Shown one piece after another: positions 7,073 through 16,500 of a stretch of DNA of 64,000 nucleotides. Within the stretch, counting starts at the first letter, position 1. Every line of letters starts with the position of its first letter. Made by a program: the position numbers and the translations under genes. The notes beneath the pieces are model-generated. The model had not been told where the DNA came from. It worked only from the letters and a program-made list of their open reading frames with translations, and ran no database searches. This DNA comes from a virus, in the IMG/VR virus record IMGVR_UViG_3300037560_000207, positions 1 through 64,000 of that record; one strand, given 5' to 3'.

Positions 7073-7351
7073 TTATCCATCTGGTGAGCCAACACCAACA
7101 AGAACTGAATCTTCAATACACTGAAAAAGCTGTTCCGTAATCGTATTAGCTAAACATTGCCAAATTACAGCCTTTCTTTTATCATCTACATTTAATGTAT
7201 CGGTATCTATCTCCATCCTCCATTTAGGATTACTTCTCCTAATAACTCTAAGAGTACCGAGGGTGAAACAATCATACTTAATTCTATATTCTGACACAAA
7301 ATCACCATCACCATTAACTGGAATTAAACTTATTCTTTCAATTTCCTGCAT
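7073..7351 (-). CDS. hypothetical protein, 92 aa
   Basis: First gene after the promoter-hairpin module at 7387-7437. Beta-rich N-terminus (ISLIPVNGDGDFVSEYRIKY) followed by helices (KAVIWQCLANTITEQLFQ). No family recognised. Confidence 0.65.
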   Translation of the reverse strand: MQEIERISLIPVNGDGDFVSEYRIKYDCFTLGTLRVIRRSNPKWRMEIDTDTLNVDDKRKAVIWQCLANTITEQLFQCIEDSVLVGVGSPDG

Positions 7352-7386
7352 TACAATACTCCTGTATCAATCTAAACATCTCCGAG

Positions 7387-7437
7387 AGCGGCACTTTGCC
7401 GCTATCCTATTATACGTCCAACCAAAGTCCCTGTTCC
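7387..7437 (-). promoter_or_regulatory. phage-type promoter with 5' leader hairpin (copy B)
   Basis: Minus strand GGAACA (7432-7437), 17 bases, TATAAT (7409-7414), then hairpin AGCGGC/GCCGCT (7387-7403) followed by CTCGGAG. Compared with copy A, both stem strands changed together. It would drive 7073-7351, 6741-7067, the tmRNA and hpt. Confidence 0.78.
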
Positions 7438-7476
7438 ATCAAAATAAAAAATAAATATAGTCCTAAAACTAAGATT

Positions 7477-8235
7477 TTATATTCCACCATTTAAATATTT
7501 GCTCATATTACAATTATGGCAAAGAATCTGAAATCCTTCTGGAAAATTATTGTCCATTAGCCATTTAAAAAATCCTGATCCATATTTACCAATCTTATGA
7601 CGATGAGTATTACCATCACCATCTATATGATCTATAGCCAAACAAACGGACTTGGATTCACCACATTCGACACATTTACCTCCATAATATTTAATAACAG
7701 TATTACGATTATTATCTCGCCTAACTTTATCTTTAGTTTGAGTGAGTGATCCTTGGTACCAATTATTTCGTTTATCTATACATATTTGACATCTTTTACC
7801 ATTTTCTACTGGTGGATTTTTACCACAATCATAACACATATTCAAAGCTATAAACAAATCATGTCTTTTCTTTTGATAAGTATTTTTATCATCTGAACAT
7901 TTACTGCACAAAGTTTTATTATTATCCACTGAATTAGAGCATATTACACATATATTTGCATCCTTACACTTATTATAATGCTTCATCTGAGATTTATTAG
8001 ATGCAACAATAGCCTTTGGTCTACATACATCACATAATCTTTGTCCATCAGATGGCTTGCCACAACATAAACAAAGACCATTAGCCTTCTTTTTCTTATT
8101 ATGCCTCTGAGTTTTTTCAACAGATTTCCCGAGACAATATTCACACATTTTACGTCCAGATTTATTGGGCCTGCCATCCCTTGGACATAGATTGTGTATT
8201 TTACGGTATTCTAATGTTTTCGGATCAGTAGCCAT
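7477..8235 (-). CDS. HNH endonuclease with tandem zinc ribbons, 252 aa
   Basis: The C-terminal about 70 residues form an HNH nuclease: CVECGES...LAIDHIDGDGNTHR...FQILCHNCNMSK. Before it come four or five CxxC pairs (LCPRDGR...CEYC, CLCCG...CDVC, CVICS...CSKC, CYDCG...CQIC), probably structural zinc ribbons that bind DNA. It starts after AGGAGAAAAGAT and has its own promoter at 8253-8281, as expected for a free-standing mobile endonuclease. It sits just beyond the terminator of the 8353 virion gene. Confidence 0.85.
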   Translation of the reverse strand: MATDPKTLEYRKIHNLCPRDGRPNKSGRKMCEYCLGKSVEKTQRHNKKKKANGLCLCCGKPSDGQRLCDVCRPKAIVASNKSQMKHYNKCKDANICVICSNSVDNNKTLCSKCSDDKNTYQKKRHDLFIALNMCYDCGKNPPVENGKRCQICIDKRNNWYQGSLTQTKDKVRRDNNRNTVIKYYGGKCVECGESKSVCLAIDHIDGDGNTHRHKIGKYGSGFFKWLMDNNFPEGFQILCHNCNMSKYLNGGI

Positions 8236-8252
8236 ATCTTTTCTCCTATATT

Positions 8253-8281
8253 ATTATACGTGTAAAAGATACTCTTGTTCC
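8253..8281 (-). promoter_or_regulatory. phage-type promoter (endonuclease gene)
   Basis: Minus strand GGAACA (8276-8281), 17 bases, TATAAT (8253-8258), immediately upstream of the HNH gene's ribosome binding site. There is no leader hairpin here. Confidence 0.78.
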
Positions 8282-8290
8282 ACACAAAAT

Positions 8291-8325
8291 AAAAAAAATC
8301 GAGGTAGTCCGAAAACTACCTCGAT
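8291..8325 (-). terminator. strong Rho-independent terminator
   Basis: Minus strand: AATCGAGGTAGT, short loop, ACTACCTCGATT and eight T. It ends the transcript of the abundant structural gene at 8353. Confidence 0.93.
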
Positions 8326-8352
8326 TATCAATTTTAAAATTATCTATATCTT

Positions 8353-9468
8353 TTAAGTGGCAAGTCCGGCAGGATCGGCCACATGAGTGCATTTCAAAGA
8401 ATTGAAATTCGAATAGTTGTAAGTTACAGCCACGTTGCCACCACCACTATCACCACCGCCATAAGTTACCGACGCCAGCTTATTCTTCGCACCCAGGTTG
8501 ATACGTGTTCCTTCTTCAACCCAGATGAAAATCTTTTGATTAGTAAGGTTATTACCGCCAACTGGATCAGCAAGAGCATCAATCAAATCACCCTTAGACG
8601 AAGTGGTATCAATTGCACAAGTTACCTCAGTCGGGAACGAAACAAACCGATGATATGGTCCACGACGACCAAGCTCAAATAATTGATCACGACCAAGATC
8701 AGTTGAAACAGTAACTGTTTGGAGATGGGCACTATAGGAATCTCCCGATACTAAATTCCACCCATTAGCATCAATTCCATCAAGTTCTGTAGGCCAAATA
8801 CTACCACTAACACCAGTAATAACAGCCGAACTATCCATCGCGCAACCACTACCCATCAAAACATTTTCCCGACGAGCTACACCACCAGAAGCAGTTATTG
8901 ATAATGGTTCATCAGAACCATCAAACACAGATGGTGCAAAGTGAGTTAAACCACTAGCCACCCATTCTTTATTATTACCAACTATAGTAAGGTCTTCTGT
9001 AGAACTTCCTTCGACATTCATTGTATATGTCATCGCTGAAACATACATCCCGGACATACCAACTGATTGTAGCGGCGTACCAGATGCATTATCAAAAGTA
9101 TCTGGATAAATATTGAGAGCCGCAAAACATCGTTCATTAGAACGCCCAACTAAAGTTGCTGATGTTGCACCCGGCGTAGCAAGATGATATAGTAATGGAT
9201 ATCCATCAAGCACCTTTTGGGCCGTTAACTCAATATCTGGAATACCCTCAATATTCTCATAAAGCTCCAATTGACCAAGTTCAAATACTTGTTCAAGATT
9301 GAACGTAGTATTCAAACCAACACTTTGCACACCATGTGCAGTTATAAATCCAGACGGATGTGTTCCCGAACCTGCATGAAGTGCGCCAGCATCAAGCGGA
9401 CATAACGTATCATGAGGAGCGAAACCCACAGCCTGTATGGCGTAGAAAATCCTTGAGTTAGAAGACAT
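8353..9468 (-). CDS. virion structural protein, tail-tube-like, 371 aa
   Basis: Beta-rich protein with internal similarity between two segments: VQSVGLNTTFNLEQVFELGQLELYENIEG (about 50-77) and LQTVTVSTDLGRDQLFELGRRGPY further on. This suggests duplicated tube-like domains. The C-terminal region is glycine-rich (VTYGGGDSGGGNVAVTYNYS). Start chosen at the ATG at 9468 behind GAGGTGA. Monocistronic with a very strong terminator, typical of a high-copy virion component; tail tube is an inference from fold style and position. Confidence 0.6.
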   Translation of the reverse strand: MSSNSRIFYAIQAVGFAPHDTLCPLDAGALHAGSGTHPSGFITAHGVQSVGLNTTFNLEQVFELGQLELYENIEGIPDIELTAQKVLDGYPLLYHLATPGATSATLVGRSNERCFAALNIYPDTFDNASGTPLQSVGMSGMYVSAMTYTMNVEGSSTEDLTIVGNNKEWVASGLTHFAPSVFDGSDEPLSITASGGVARRENVLMGSGCAMDSSAVITGVSGSIWPTELDGIDANGWNLVSGDSYSAHLQTVTVSTDLGRDQLFELGRRGPYHRFVSFPTEVTCAIDTTSSKGDLIDALADPVGGNNLTNQKIFIWVEEGTRINLGAKNKLASVTYGGGDSGGGNVAVTYNYSNFNSLKCTHVADPAGLAT

Positions 9469-9526
9469 ATACACTCACCTCAACCTTTCTTTTCAAAACT
9501 ATCCCAAATCTATCCATCTATTCTCC

Positions 9527-10330
9527 TTATACACAATGTGATAAAATTCTTTTCCTATCCAGACTAATACAACAAGCATAATAAAGAATATTCAGTAAGT
9601 TACAAACATATAATCCACCATATTTAACTTCCCAACAACATTCAGTTTTTTTATACGGTTTCACATCTGGAATTTCCACGATATACCATGCTTTAGACTC
9701 AACAAATCTTTTGAAATCAAATACTATATCTGACGTACCGCATAAACCTAAAATAATTGAACTATCCTGTCGTTCTGATATCCACCCATCCCCATCAATC
9801 ATCCCTCGCCAAAAATGCCTATTATTCTTAAGAGATTCTGGGACTTTAGCTATCTTGCTTTTCCTTGGAACAATATTATACTCAAATAATTTTTCAACAA
9901 TCCGATTAGAATATATACTCAAAAACACTCCACCCTTATTATAATATAAAGATTTATTAGATCCAATAAATTTCTTAAATTTCTCTAGATGTTCCCAATC
10001 TTTTTCCGCCAAACCAATATTTAATTGTTTTGATCTTTTTGGTGGATGATATACATTTCCATCAGCAAGAATAAAACCTATCCAATAAGCACTTTCTTCT
10101 GCTATTGTATCAAAAACATCCTCTTTAATTAAATTAGTTCTTTTGGCATCGCTACGATTTCTAATAAAAACATCATGCCTCTTTAACAAAGATGTTATTA
10201 CCATATCTGTAATATTATATTCAAATCCTAATTGTCTGGCAGATTTTCCCTCCTTATATTTCCGAATTATTTCTTGTACAATAACATCTTCTGGATTCCA
10301 TTGATCTGACCTACTTTTTCTGTCCTGCAT
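9527..10330 (-). CDS. LAGLIDADG homing endonuclease, 267 aa
   Basis: Two LAGLIDADG helices are visible: AYWIGFILADGNVY (about 91-104) and HFWRGMIDGDGWIS (about 173-186), each ending in the catalytic acidic residue. The N-terminus carries a helix-turn-helix (KEGKSARQLGFEYNITDMVI). It is a free-standing mobile endonuclease inserted between two virion genes; no host-gene split is evident, so it is probably intronless. Confidence 0.92.
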   Translation of the reverse strand: MQDRKSRSDQWNPEDVIVQEIIRKYKEGKSARQLGFEYNITDMVITSLLKRHDVFIRNRSDAKRTNLIKEDVFDTIAEESAYWIGFILADGNVYHPPKRSKQLNIGLAEKDWEHLEKFKKFIGSNKSLYYNKGGVFLSIYSNRIVEKLFEYNIVPRKSKIAKVPESLKNNRHFWRGMIDGDGWISERQDSSIILGLCGTSDIVFDFKRFVESKAWYIVEIPDVKPYKKTECCWEVKYGGLYVCNLLNILYYACCISLDRKRILSHCV

Positions 10331-10377
10331 AAATCATACCTCCTTGTATTACTTATACACCAACTTTATGCAATTCC

Positions 10378-11307
10378 TTAGATATTTCCAAAATCAATCT
10401 CTACTTCATATATTACTCTAGCTCTAAATAACTGAGAATTTAATGAATTTATTGTTGCCGAATTACTATCTATGACTCTCAAACGTTTCCATGGGTGATC
10501 CGATACCATATCTACCCAGTTTGTTACTCCCGACACAATATCTCCATATTCATCGAATGGAAAGGTAATACTATTCAAATCAGTCATCCAAAAGGTAGTC
10601 CGACTCTGGTAATCTAACCAATCCATTAATAAATTTCGATCCGATGGATTATCTGCGAAAATATGAAAAGTCACGTATCTTGTTTTTATCTGTCCACCAC
10701 CCAATTGTAAACCTCGTTGTTTACCAGTACCAACTTCAATAAAAATACTCGGTAACCAAATCTGATGCTCTCTGGATGTGGTGCCAGACGGCAAAGAGTC
10801 AGATAGAAATTCCTCCACCGCATTTAGCATCATCACTCTGAATTCTGTAGAATCGGCAAATCCCACATGCACAGATCGTCGGGTGTACTCTGCTCTGATA
10901 TCATCGTTAGCGTTTTTTGGTTCATCGAATATAATCCGACCATTTAGATAATCTACATGATGACGATTGATACCGACAGAATCAGTCGAATAAAAATCTC
11001 CGTCAATATAAACACCCGAAACTCTGAAAGGATCAATAGCACCGCTACCCAACGAAACGCCGCTCTCCCAAACAAATTCTCGACCAACCGCCTCCCATAC
11101 TCGTCCATATTCATATCTTTCGTCTGGAACGAGGTGTAATTGTGATTCTGTATCATCAAACCAACTGGCAGAATCGTATTCATATATACCGTATGCACCA
11201 TTTTGTAATAAATTATGGTCTATCCAAAATTTCAAATTGTAAAGAAGTTGATCAGTTAATTCGTATCCCCCGAATCCATGCCCAATACCTTTAAAAGTTA
11301 AAGACAT
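10378..11307 (-). CDS. virion structural protein, 309 aa
   Basis: Contains WIDHNLLQNGAYGIYEYD, VSGVYIDGDFYSTDSVGINR and DWLDYQSRTTFWMTDLNSI, ending FRARVIYEVEIDFGNI. The style matches conserved uncharacterised tail or neck proteins of large myo- and siphophages. It lies between tail-type genes and is interrupted on both sides by endonuclease insertions. Confidence 0.55.
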   Translation of the reverse strand: MSLTFKGIGHGFGGYELTDQLLYNLKFWIDHNLLQNGAYGIYEYDSASWFDDTESQLHLVPDERYEYGRVWEAVGREFVWESGVSLGSGAIDPFRVSGVYIDGDFYSTDSVGINRHHVDYLNGRIIFDEPKNANDDIRAEYTRRSVHVGFADSTEFRVMMLNAVEEFLSDSLPSGTTSREHQIWLPSIFIEVGTGKQRGLQLGGGQIKTRYVTFHIFADNPSDRNLLMDWLDYQSRTTFWMTDLNSITFPFDEYGDIVSGVTNWVDMVSDHPWKRLRVIDSNSATINSLNSQLFRARVIYEVEIDFGNI

Positions 11308-12269
11308 ATTTTAGCTCCTTTGCTACTATTACATGATTGACATAGTAGGGATAAATTGTCAAGACTAAATAATTCCAAAACATCCCTTTCTGTTTTAGCG
11401 ATCTTAACAGGTATTATATGATCTATAGTCCAAGGAGTTATATCATATGATCGATGACATATTGGACATTGATTATTCTGAGACAATCTAATTGATTCTA
11501 GATGTTCCTTTAGCTCTTGGGGTAAACATGGTAGTAAACGAAAACATCCTATTCTATTTTTTATTATATTTTTTGATCTCAAAGCGTTATTCAAAGATGT
11601 TCGTAATCTACAAATAAATTTCCCTGTTGGAGTTGATCTAAATTTCTGAGTCATCCTTCTTGAATAAGCTCTACCTTCGTCGGTTTTCATTCTTTCTCCA
11701 TGTTTGACTAATTTGCATTGAACACATATGTCTATTTTCCCATTTTTCTTAAGATAATGCGGCGTTGGGCCATGAATTTGACATAATGCTATTACTTGAT
11801 TATTAGTAAGTTTCTTAAGAATTGATTTCGTCGGCAATCCATTAAAAGTATCAGTATGAATACCCAATTTCCTAGCCTTAGATACTACAGCACTATATGA
11901 TCTACCCAATAAATTACAACAGTATTCAATTCCACGAATTTTATAATATTGTTTTAAGATATTCTCTTCTTGTTTACTCCAGTCTCTAATAACTTTAGTC
12001 AACCCGAGCAAAAATGCTTTCCCAGAAATGGATTGATAAGATCGATTTAAAACTTTAGAACAATATTTGCCGCCATATTCAGTATAATATTCTATCAATA
12101 CGTTCTCTTCGTCTACTGTCCATTTATAATTACTTTGTATGCGAAGTCTAGAAGCTTGTCCCCGAACAGATTTGGGGTATTTACCAAGTAAATCAGCGCA
12201 ATATTTACTACTTTTAGTAGGATAATATTTTTTTAATAAATCTATTGCGTCTTGTGTCCATCTTTTCAT
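11298..12269 (-). CDS. HNH endonuclease with Myb/SANT-like repeats, 323 aa
   Basis: Three N-terminal repeats of about 45 residues (WTQDAIDLLKKYYPTKSSKY, WTVDEENVLIEYYTEYGGKY, WSKQEENILKQYYKIRGIEY) look like SANT/Myb DNA-binding units. The C-terminus is an HNH nuclease: CPICHRSYDITPWTIDHIIP...LSLLCQSCNSSKG. Its end overlaps the start of the downstream virion gene by 10 bases, showing seamless insertion into the operon. Confidence 0.88.
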   Translation of the reverse strand: MKRWTQDAIDLLKKYYPTKSSKYCADLLGKYPKSVRGQASRLRIQSNYKWTVDEENVLIEYYTEYGGKYCSKVLNRSYQSISGKAFLLGLTKVIRDWSKQEENILKQYYKIRGIEYCCNLLGRSYSAVVSKARKLGIHTDTFNGLPTKSILKKLTNNQVIALCQIHGPTPHYLKKNGKIDICVQCKLVKHGERMKTDEGRAYSRRMTQKFRSTPTGKFICRLRTSLNNALRSKNIIKNRIGCFRLLPCLPQELKEHLESIRLSQNNQCPICHRSYDITPWTIDHIIPVKIAKTERDVLELFSLDNLSLLCQSCNSSKGAKICL

Positions 12270-12270
12270 T

Positions 12271-12972
12271 TTAAATTACTCTCTTCACTAGTATTAGTGC
12301 TGCCTTCTGCGATACACCCTTCTGGCCAAGGGCCATTTCTATGAAATTTTCACCCATTCCACCTGACACAATTGAAGGAAGAACATATGGGGTTCCGCCA
12401 CCGCCAAGCGCCTCTAACGAAACCATTATTGCTCTTCCACTGCGGGATACCTTTTGTATTCTGGTATTAAATTGTTCACTATCTCCGCTGAAAATTATTT
12501 GATACGCAGCAGCGCCAATATCAATATTTGGGTCCATCAAAAGCCATTTAACTACGGGAATAGTAATATTTGATGGACTAGATATATATTGCGCGCCGGG
12601 TAAACTTAAATATTCACCCCAGTTTTTTTCTACTGCTTGAATTCTTATCGATACCGTATCACCTTGACTTCTACTTAAAATATGAACAGATGATCGAATT
12701 AATTCAGCCATTCCATCAGCCAAAGCGTTCGCAGTACTATCATCTAGACCAAAATGGGCTGGTAAATCTTCTGAACCTTGACCCCTGAGAGCTTTAGCTA
12801 CAACAGTATTATTAAAAATTTTAACTAACATTGTTCCAATTTCTTGACTTATCAATGCTGCCCTAGTTAAAACTCGTCCTGCCCATATTCTAGACCCTTC
12901 TCTTTTAACTCCTTTGATTAATTGAGTCATAGTTTTTGCTGTTGGTTCTATATTGAATATTATCCGAGTCAT
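12271..12972 (-). CDS. probable virion protein, 233 aa
   Basis: MTRIIFNIEPTAKTMTQLIK, long helical middle, then beta segments (VSIRIQAVEKNWGEYLSLPG). Start set at the ATG at 12972 behind GGGAG; it overlaps the stop of the upstream gene as TAATG. Its place directly after zinc-domain neck-like proteins suggests a tail-completion or head-tail role, but no family is recognised. Confidence 0.55.
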   Translation of the reverse strand: MTRIIFNIEPTAKTMTQLIKGVKREGSRIWAGRVLTRAALISQEIGTMLVKIFNNTVVAKALRGQGSEDLPAHFGLDDSTANALADGMAELIRSSVHILSRSQGDTVSIRIQAVEKNWGEYLSLPGAQYISSPSNITIPVVKWLLMDPNIDIGAAAYQIIFSGDSEQFNTRIQKVSRSGRAIMVSLEALGGGGTPYVLPSIVSGGMGENFIEMALGQKGVSQKAALILVKRVI

Positions 12973-13562
12973 TAAACCAACTCCCAAAAACTAATACAAT
13001 ATCGATCTTCTCTTAAACCGACAATGATAGGTTGTTTTATACAACGAACCCTTAATTTAACAAGACTCATTATAGCATAATTTGATATAGCAAATTTGGC
13101 TCTTACTAAATCATCAAAATTATATAAATATGTTTTGAATCTGACTATGCTTTTGTAATCTGTAGTAGATATACCATAATTTTCAGTATCACCAGCGTTC
13201 CAACTAATCAAACATCTAATACATTTCTGTACTGAAGTTTCTAAAAATCCTCGCCCCAAACAATACGGACATTTCCTTCCTCTTCCAAATGGCCGTGGTC
13301 CACCCGGTCTATAAATACCATTTGATCTTTTTCTTATTGTATCAAAATAACAATTCGGACAAGACTCCTGAATAGGATCAAATTCTAATAATACATTTTT
13401 ACCAAGTTGATTGATTAAAGCATCAATTCGTGATTGATAAATATCGATTAATGAATCTTGAATTTGAATAGATGCTGTTGGGTCTAATGTCGGACAAACA
13501 AGAGCAGGTTTTGGCTCATAACCATTAATAAATAGATTACCAGATGTTGTTATTGTTGCCAT
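12972..13562 (-). CDS. zinc-motif virion-associated protein, 196 aa (domain duplicate)
   Basis: Nearly the whole chain duplicates the C-terminal about 190 residues of the giant gene upstream: VCPTLDPTASIQI, IDALINQLGKNV, CPNC, KCPYCLGRGFLET, KCIRCLI and the ending GLREDRYCISFWEL are shared. Three CxxC pairs form a DnaJ-like zinc-binding module. ATG at 13562 overlaps the giant gene's stop (TAATG). It also begins with one SGNLFINGYE repeat. Similar proteins in large phages sit in the neck/connector block; the exact role is unknown. Confidence 0.65.
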   Translation of the reverse strand: MATITTSGNLFINGYEPKPALVCPTLDPTASIQIQDSLIDIYQSRIDALINQLGKNVLLEFDPIQESCPNCYFDTIRKRSNGIYRPGGPRPFGRGRKCPYCLGRGFLETSVQKCIRCLISWNAGDTENYGISTTDYKSIVRFKTYLYNFDDLVRAKFAISNYAIMSLVKLRVRCIKQPIIVGLREDRYCISFWELV

Positions 13563-16500
13563 TATATCAACTCCCAAAAACTAATGCAATATCTATCTTC
13601 GCGTAGACCAATAGGTATTGGGCCTTTTATTCGATGTACCTTTAATTCTGTAATATCTACTTGATTTAAATCAACAATTGCACTGCTTGCCCTTAATAAA
13701 TCATTCATTTCCGTAATATATGTTTTAAATCTCACCACTGATTCTTTCTTTTCTATCGAAATTCCATATCTCTCAATATCGTGTGGACTCCATTTAATTA
13801 AACATTTAATGCATTTTTGAGTATAAGTTTCCAAAAATCCTTCGCCATAACAATATGGACATTTTTTACCTCTTATAAAAGGCCGTGATCCCCCTTGTTT
13901 ATACACCCCGGTAGACCTTTTATTAATAGCATCATATATACAATTTGGACATTGTTCTAATTGTGAATCAAAGCTTAAAGTAACATTTTTACCAAGCTGA
14001 TTAATTAAGGCATCAATATGTGACTGATAAATTGTAATTATTTCATTGGGTATCTGAATACTAGCTGTTGGATCGAGTGTGGGGCAAACTACGATTGATC
14101 TCAATCTACATCCATTGATAAAAAGAGTAATAAAGTTATTTGATGGAATAATTCCCGATCCTTTTATAAATAAATTACTGGATATTATCGATTGAATCGG
14201 ACCACAAATATATAAGTTTCCAGAATCGACATAATCCAAATGTCCATGGACGAATAAATCACCAGATGTTTCTGTACTATCTTGTCCACCAATAAACAAA
14301 TTGCTAGTTAATTCAATTGTAATATGTGAGATAATATATAAGTCACCAGATAAAATATTGTCGGCATGACCCCAAATGAATAGATCGCCAGAAGCAGGGA
14401 TTGTGTCATGACCATGAATAAACAATGATGGTGTAAATACACCGCTAGTTTCAATAAATCCCTTGATAAAAAGATTACCTGATGTTTGAATATCGTCGTA
14501 ACCTTTAATGAACAAATTACATTGTTCATCGGTCGTTAAATGTCCATATATATATAAATCATCAGAAGCAGTGTGACCTGTATATCCATAAATAAATAAG
14601 TCACCTGAAACATTAATATCATTGTGTCCATATAGAAACAGATCGCCAGACATAAAAGTATCGTCGTATCCATAGATGAACAAATCACCAGACGTAGAAA
14701 CTGTAATGAAAGCTTGTCCCTGAATAAACAAATCGCCAGAAGCTGAAATGATATCTTGTCCATATACAAATAGATCGCCAGACGCAATAGTATCTTCATG
14801 ACTATCTATATATAAATCACCAGACGCATCTATTCTATCTTGTCCTGCGATAATTAAATTACCCGAAGTGTTTTGATCAATATGTCCTTCAACAAATAAA
14901 TTACCAGAAGTCTCGACTTCTACATAACCTTCTATAAATAAATCACCAGAAGTTAATATTAATTTTGGTCCATAAATAAATAGATCACCAGAAGCAGCTA
15001 TTTGTTGTGGACCCGATATAAATAAATTACCAGAAGCAATTGAAGATAATGTTCCTTCAATAAAAAGATGTGGACTAATATCAAATATTCCGATACCTAG
15101 AGTATACCAATATCCCGCCCCAATCTCTATAAAATCTATATTAGGCAATACATCGCATTGACCCTGCGAGTTGTTTCCCCAAGTTACAATAGACCCATCG
15201 GTCTTCAAAGCGAGACTGTGGTGTCCACCACCCACAACAGCCACAAAGTCTGTATTTGGCTCCGGTACGTCGCATTGACCGTAGGTGTTCCTTCCCCAAG
15301 CAACGATCGAGCCGTCAGCCTTCAGACCCAGACTGTGGAACCAACCAGCCACAACCTCCGTGAAGTCCGTGTTTGGCGCTGGTACGTCGGTTTGATCATA
15401 GTCGTTGTATCCCCACGCTACGATCGAGCCATCGGACTTAAGACCTAAACTATGGCCATACCCCCCCGCAACAGCAATGAAATTCGTGTTCGGTGCTGGT
15501 ACGTCGCATTGATTGTAATCGTTCCATCCCCAAGCAATGATCGAGCCATCGGCCTTCAGGCCAAGACTGTGCCACCCACCTGCCGCAACTCCAGAAAAGC
15601 TCGCATTCGGTATCGGAACGTCGCATTGGCCTAGTGAATTTAATCCCCACGCCACAATCGAGCCATCATCCTTAAGCCCGAGACTATGGAATCCGCCAGC
15701 AGCAATTTCAGAAAAGCCCGTATTCGGTATCGGAACGTCGCATTGACCCTGCGAGTTGTTTCCCCAAGTTACAATAGACCCGTCGGCCTTAAGACCAAGA
15801 CCATGCCCATCACCCCCGGCTACAGCCACAAAGTCTGTGTTTGGCGAAGGTGTATTAGTTTGGCCATAATTATTTTTCCCCCATGCATAAAGTCGTGGTA
15901 TATCATCTTTGGTAAGAAAAACATCATAGCCATAAATCCATAAATCACCAGAAATGGCAATATCTTCTTTATTATGAATATATAAATCACTTGATGATTG
16001 AAAGACATCATAACCTTGAATAAATAGATCATTAGATACTGTTATTCCTGGTCCGCGAATAAATAGATCGCTAGATGCAGTGATCTCTTTATGACCTTGG
16101 ATAAATAAGTCGCAAGAAGCAATATTATCTATATGACCTTTAATAAATAATTGTGGTGATAAATTTGAAGCTAGTCCTACTTTTGATGTACCGTGGCCAT
16201 CATCAGGTAAATCGAAATATGAAACAACAAATTTAGTTGCACCAACATATTCCGAGTCAAGAATTACAATGGGATTCCAATATGTTCCATTATCTTTACT
16301 ATTATATTCTTTTTCTGTACTGAATATTATATCAGTACCATCAATCATTCCTATTTTCATTGTACCATGATCTGAATCGGCATTATCATTATACGCAATT
16401 AAAAATTCTGTTTCAGATATAGCTTTAACAAAATTAAAAGATACTCTACCAGTATTAAGATGTTCTGTTTCATCGCCAAATGTTATGGTTGTATCGTTAA

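Noticed and set aside
15158-15943. Several long open frames on the plus strand across the RCC1 repeats
   Set aside because: They are shadows created by the repetitive, GC-richer coding sequence of the giant minus-strand gene; no ribosome sites.
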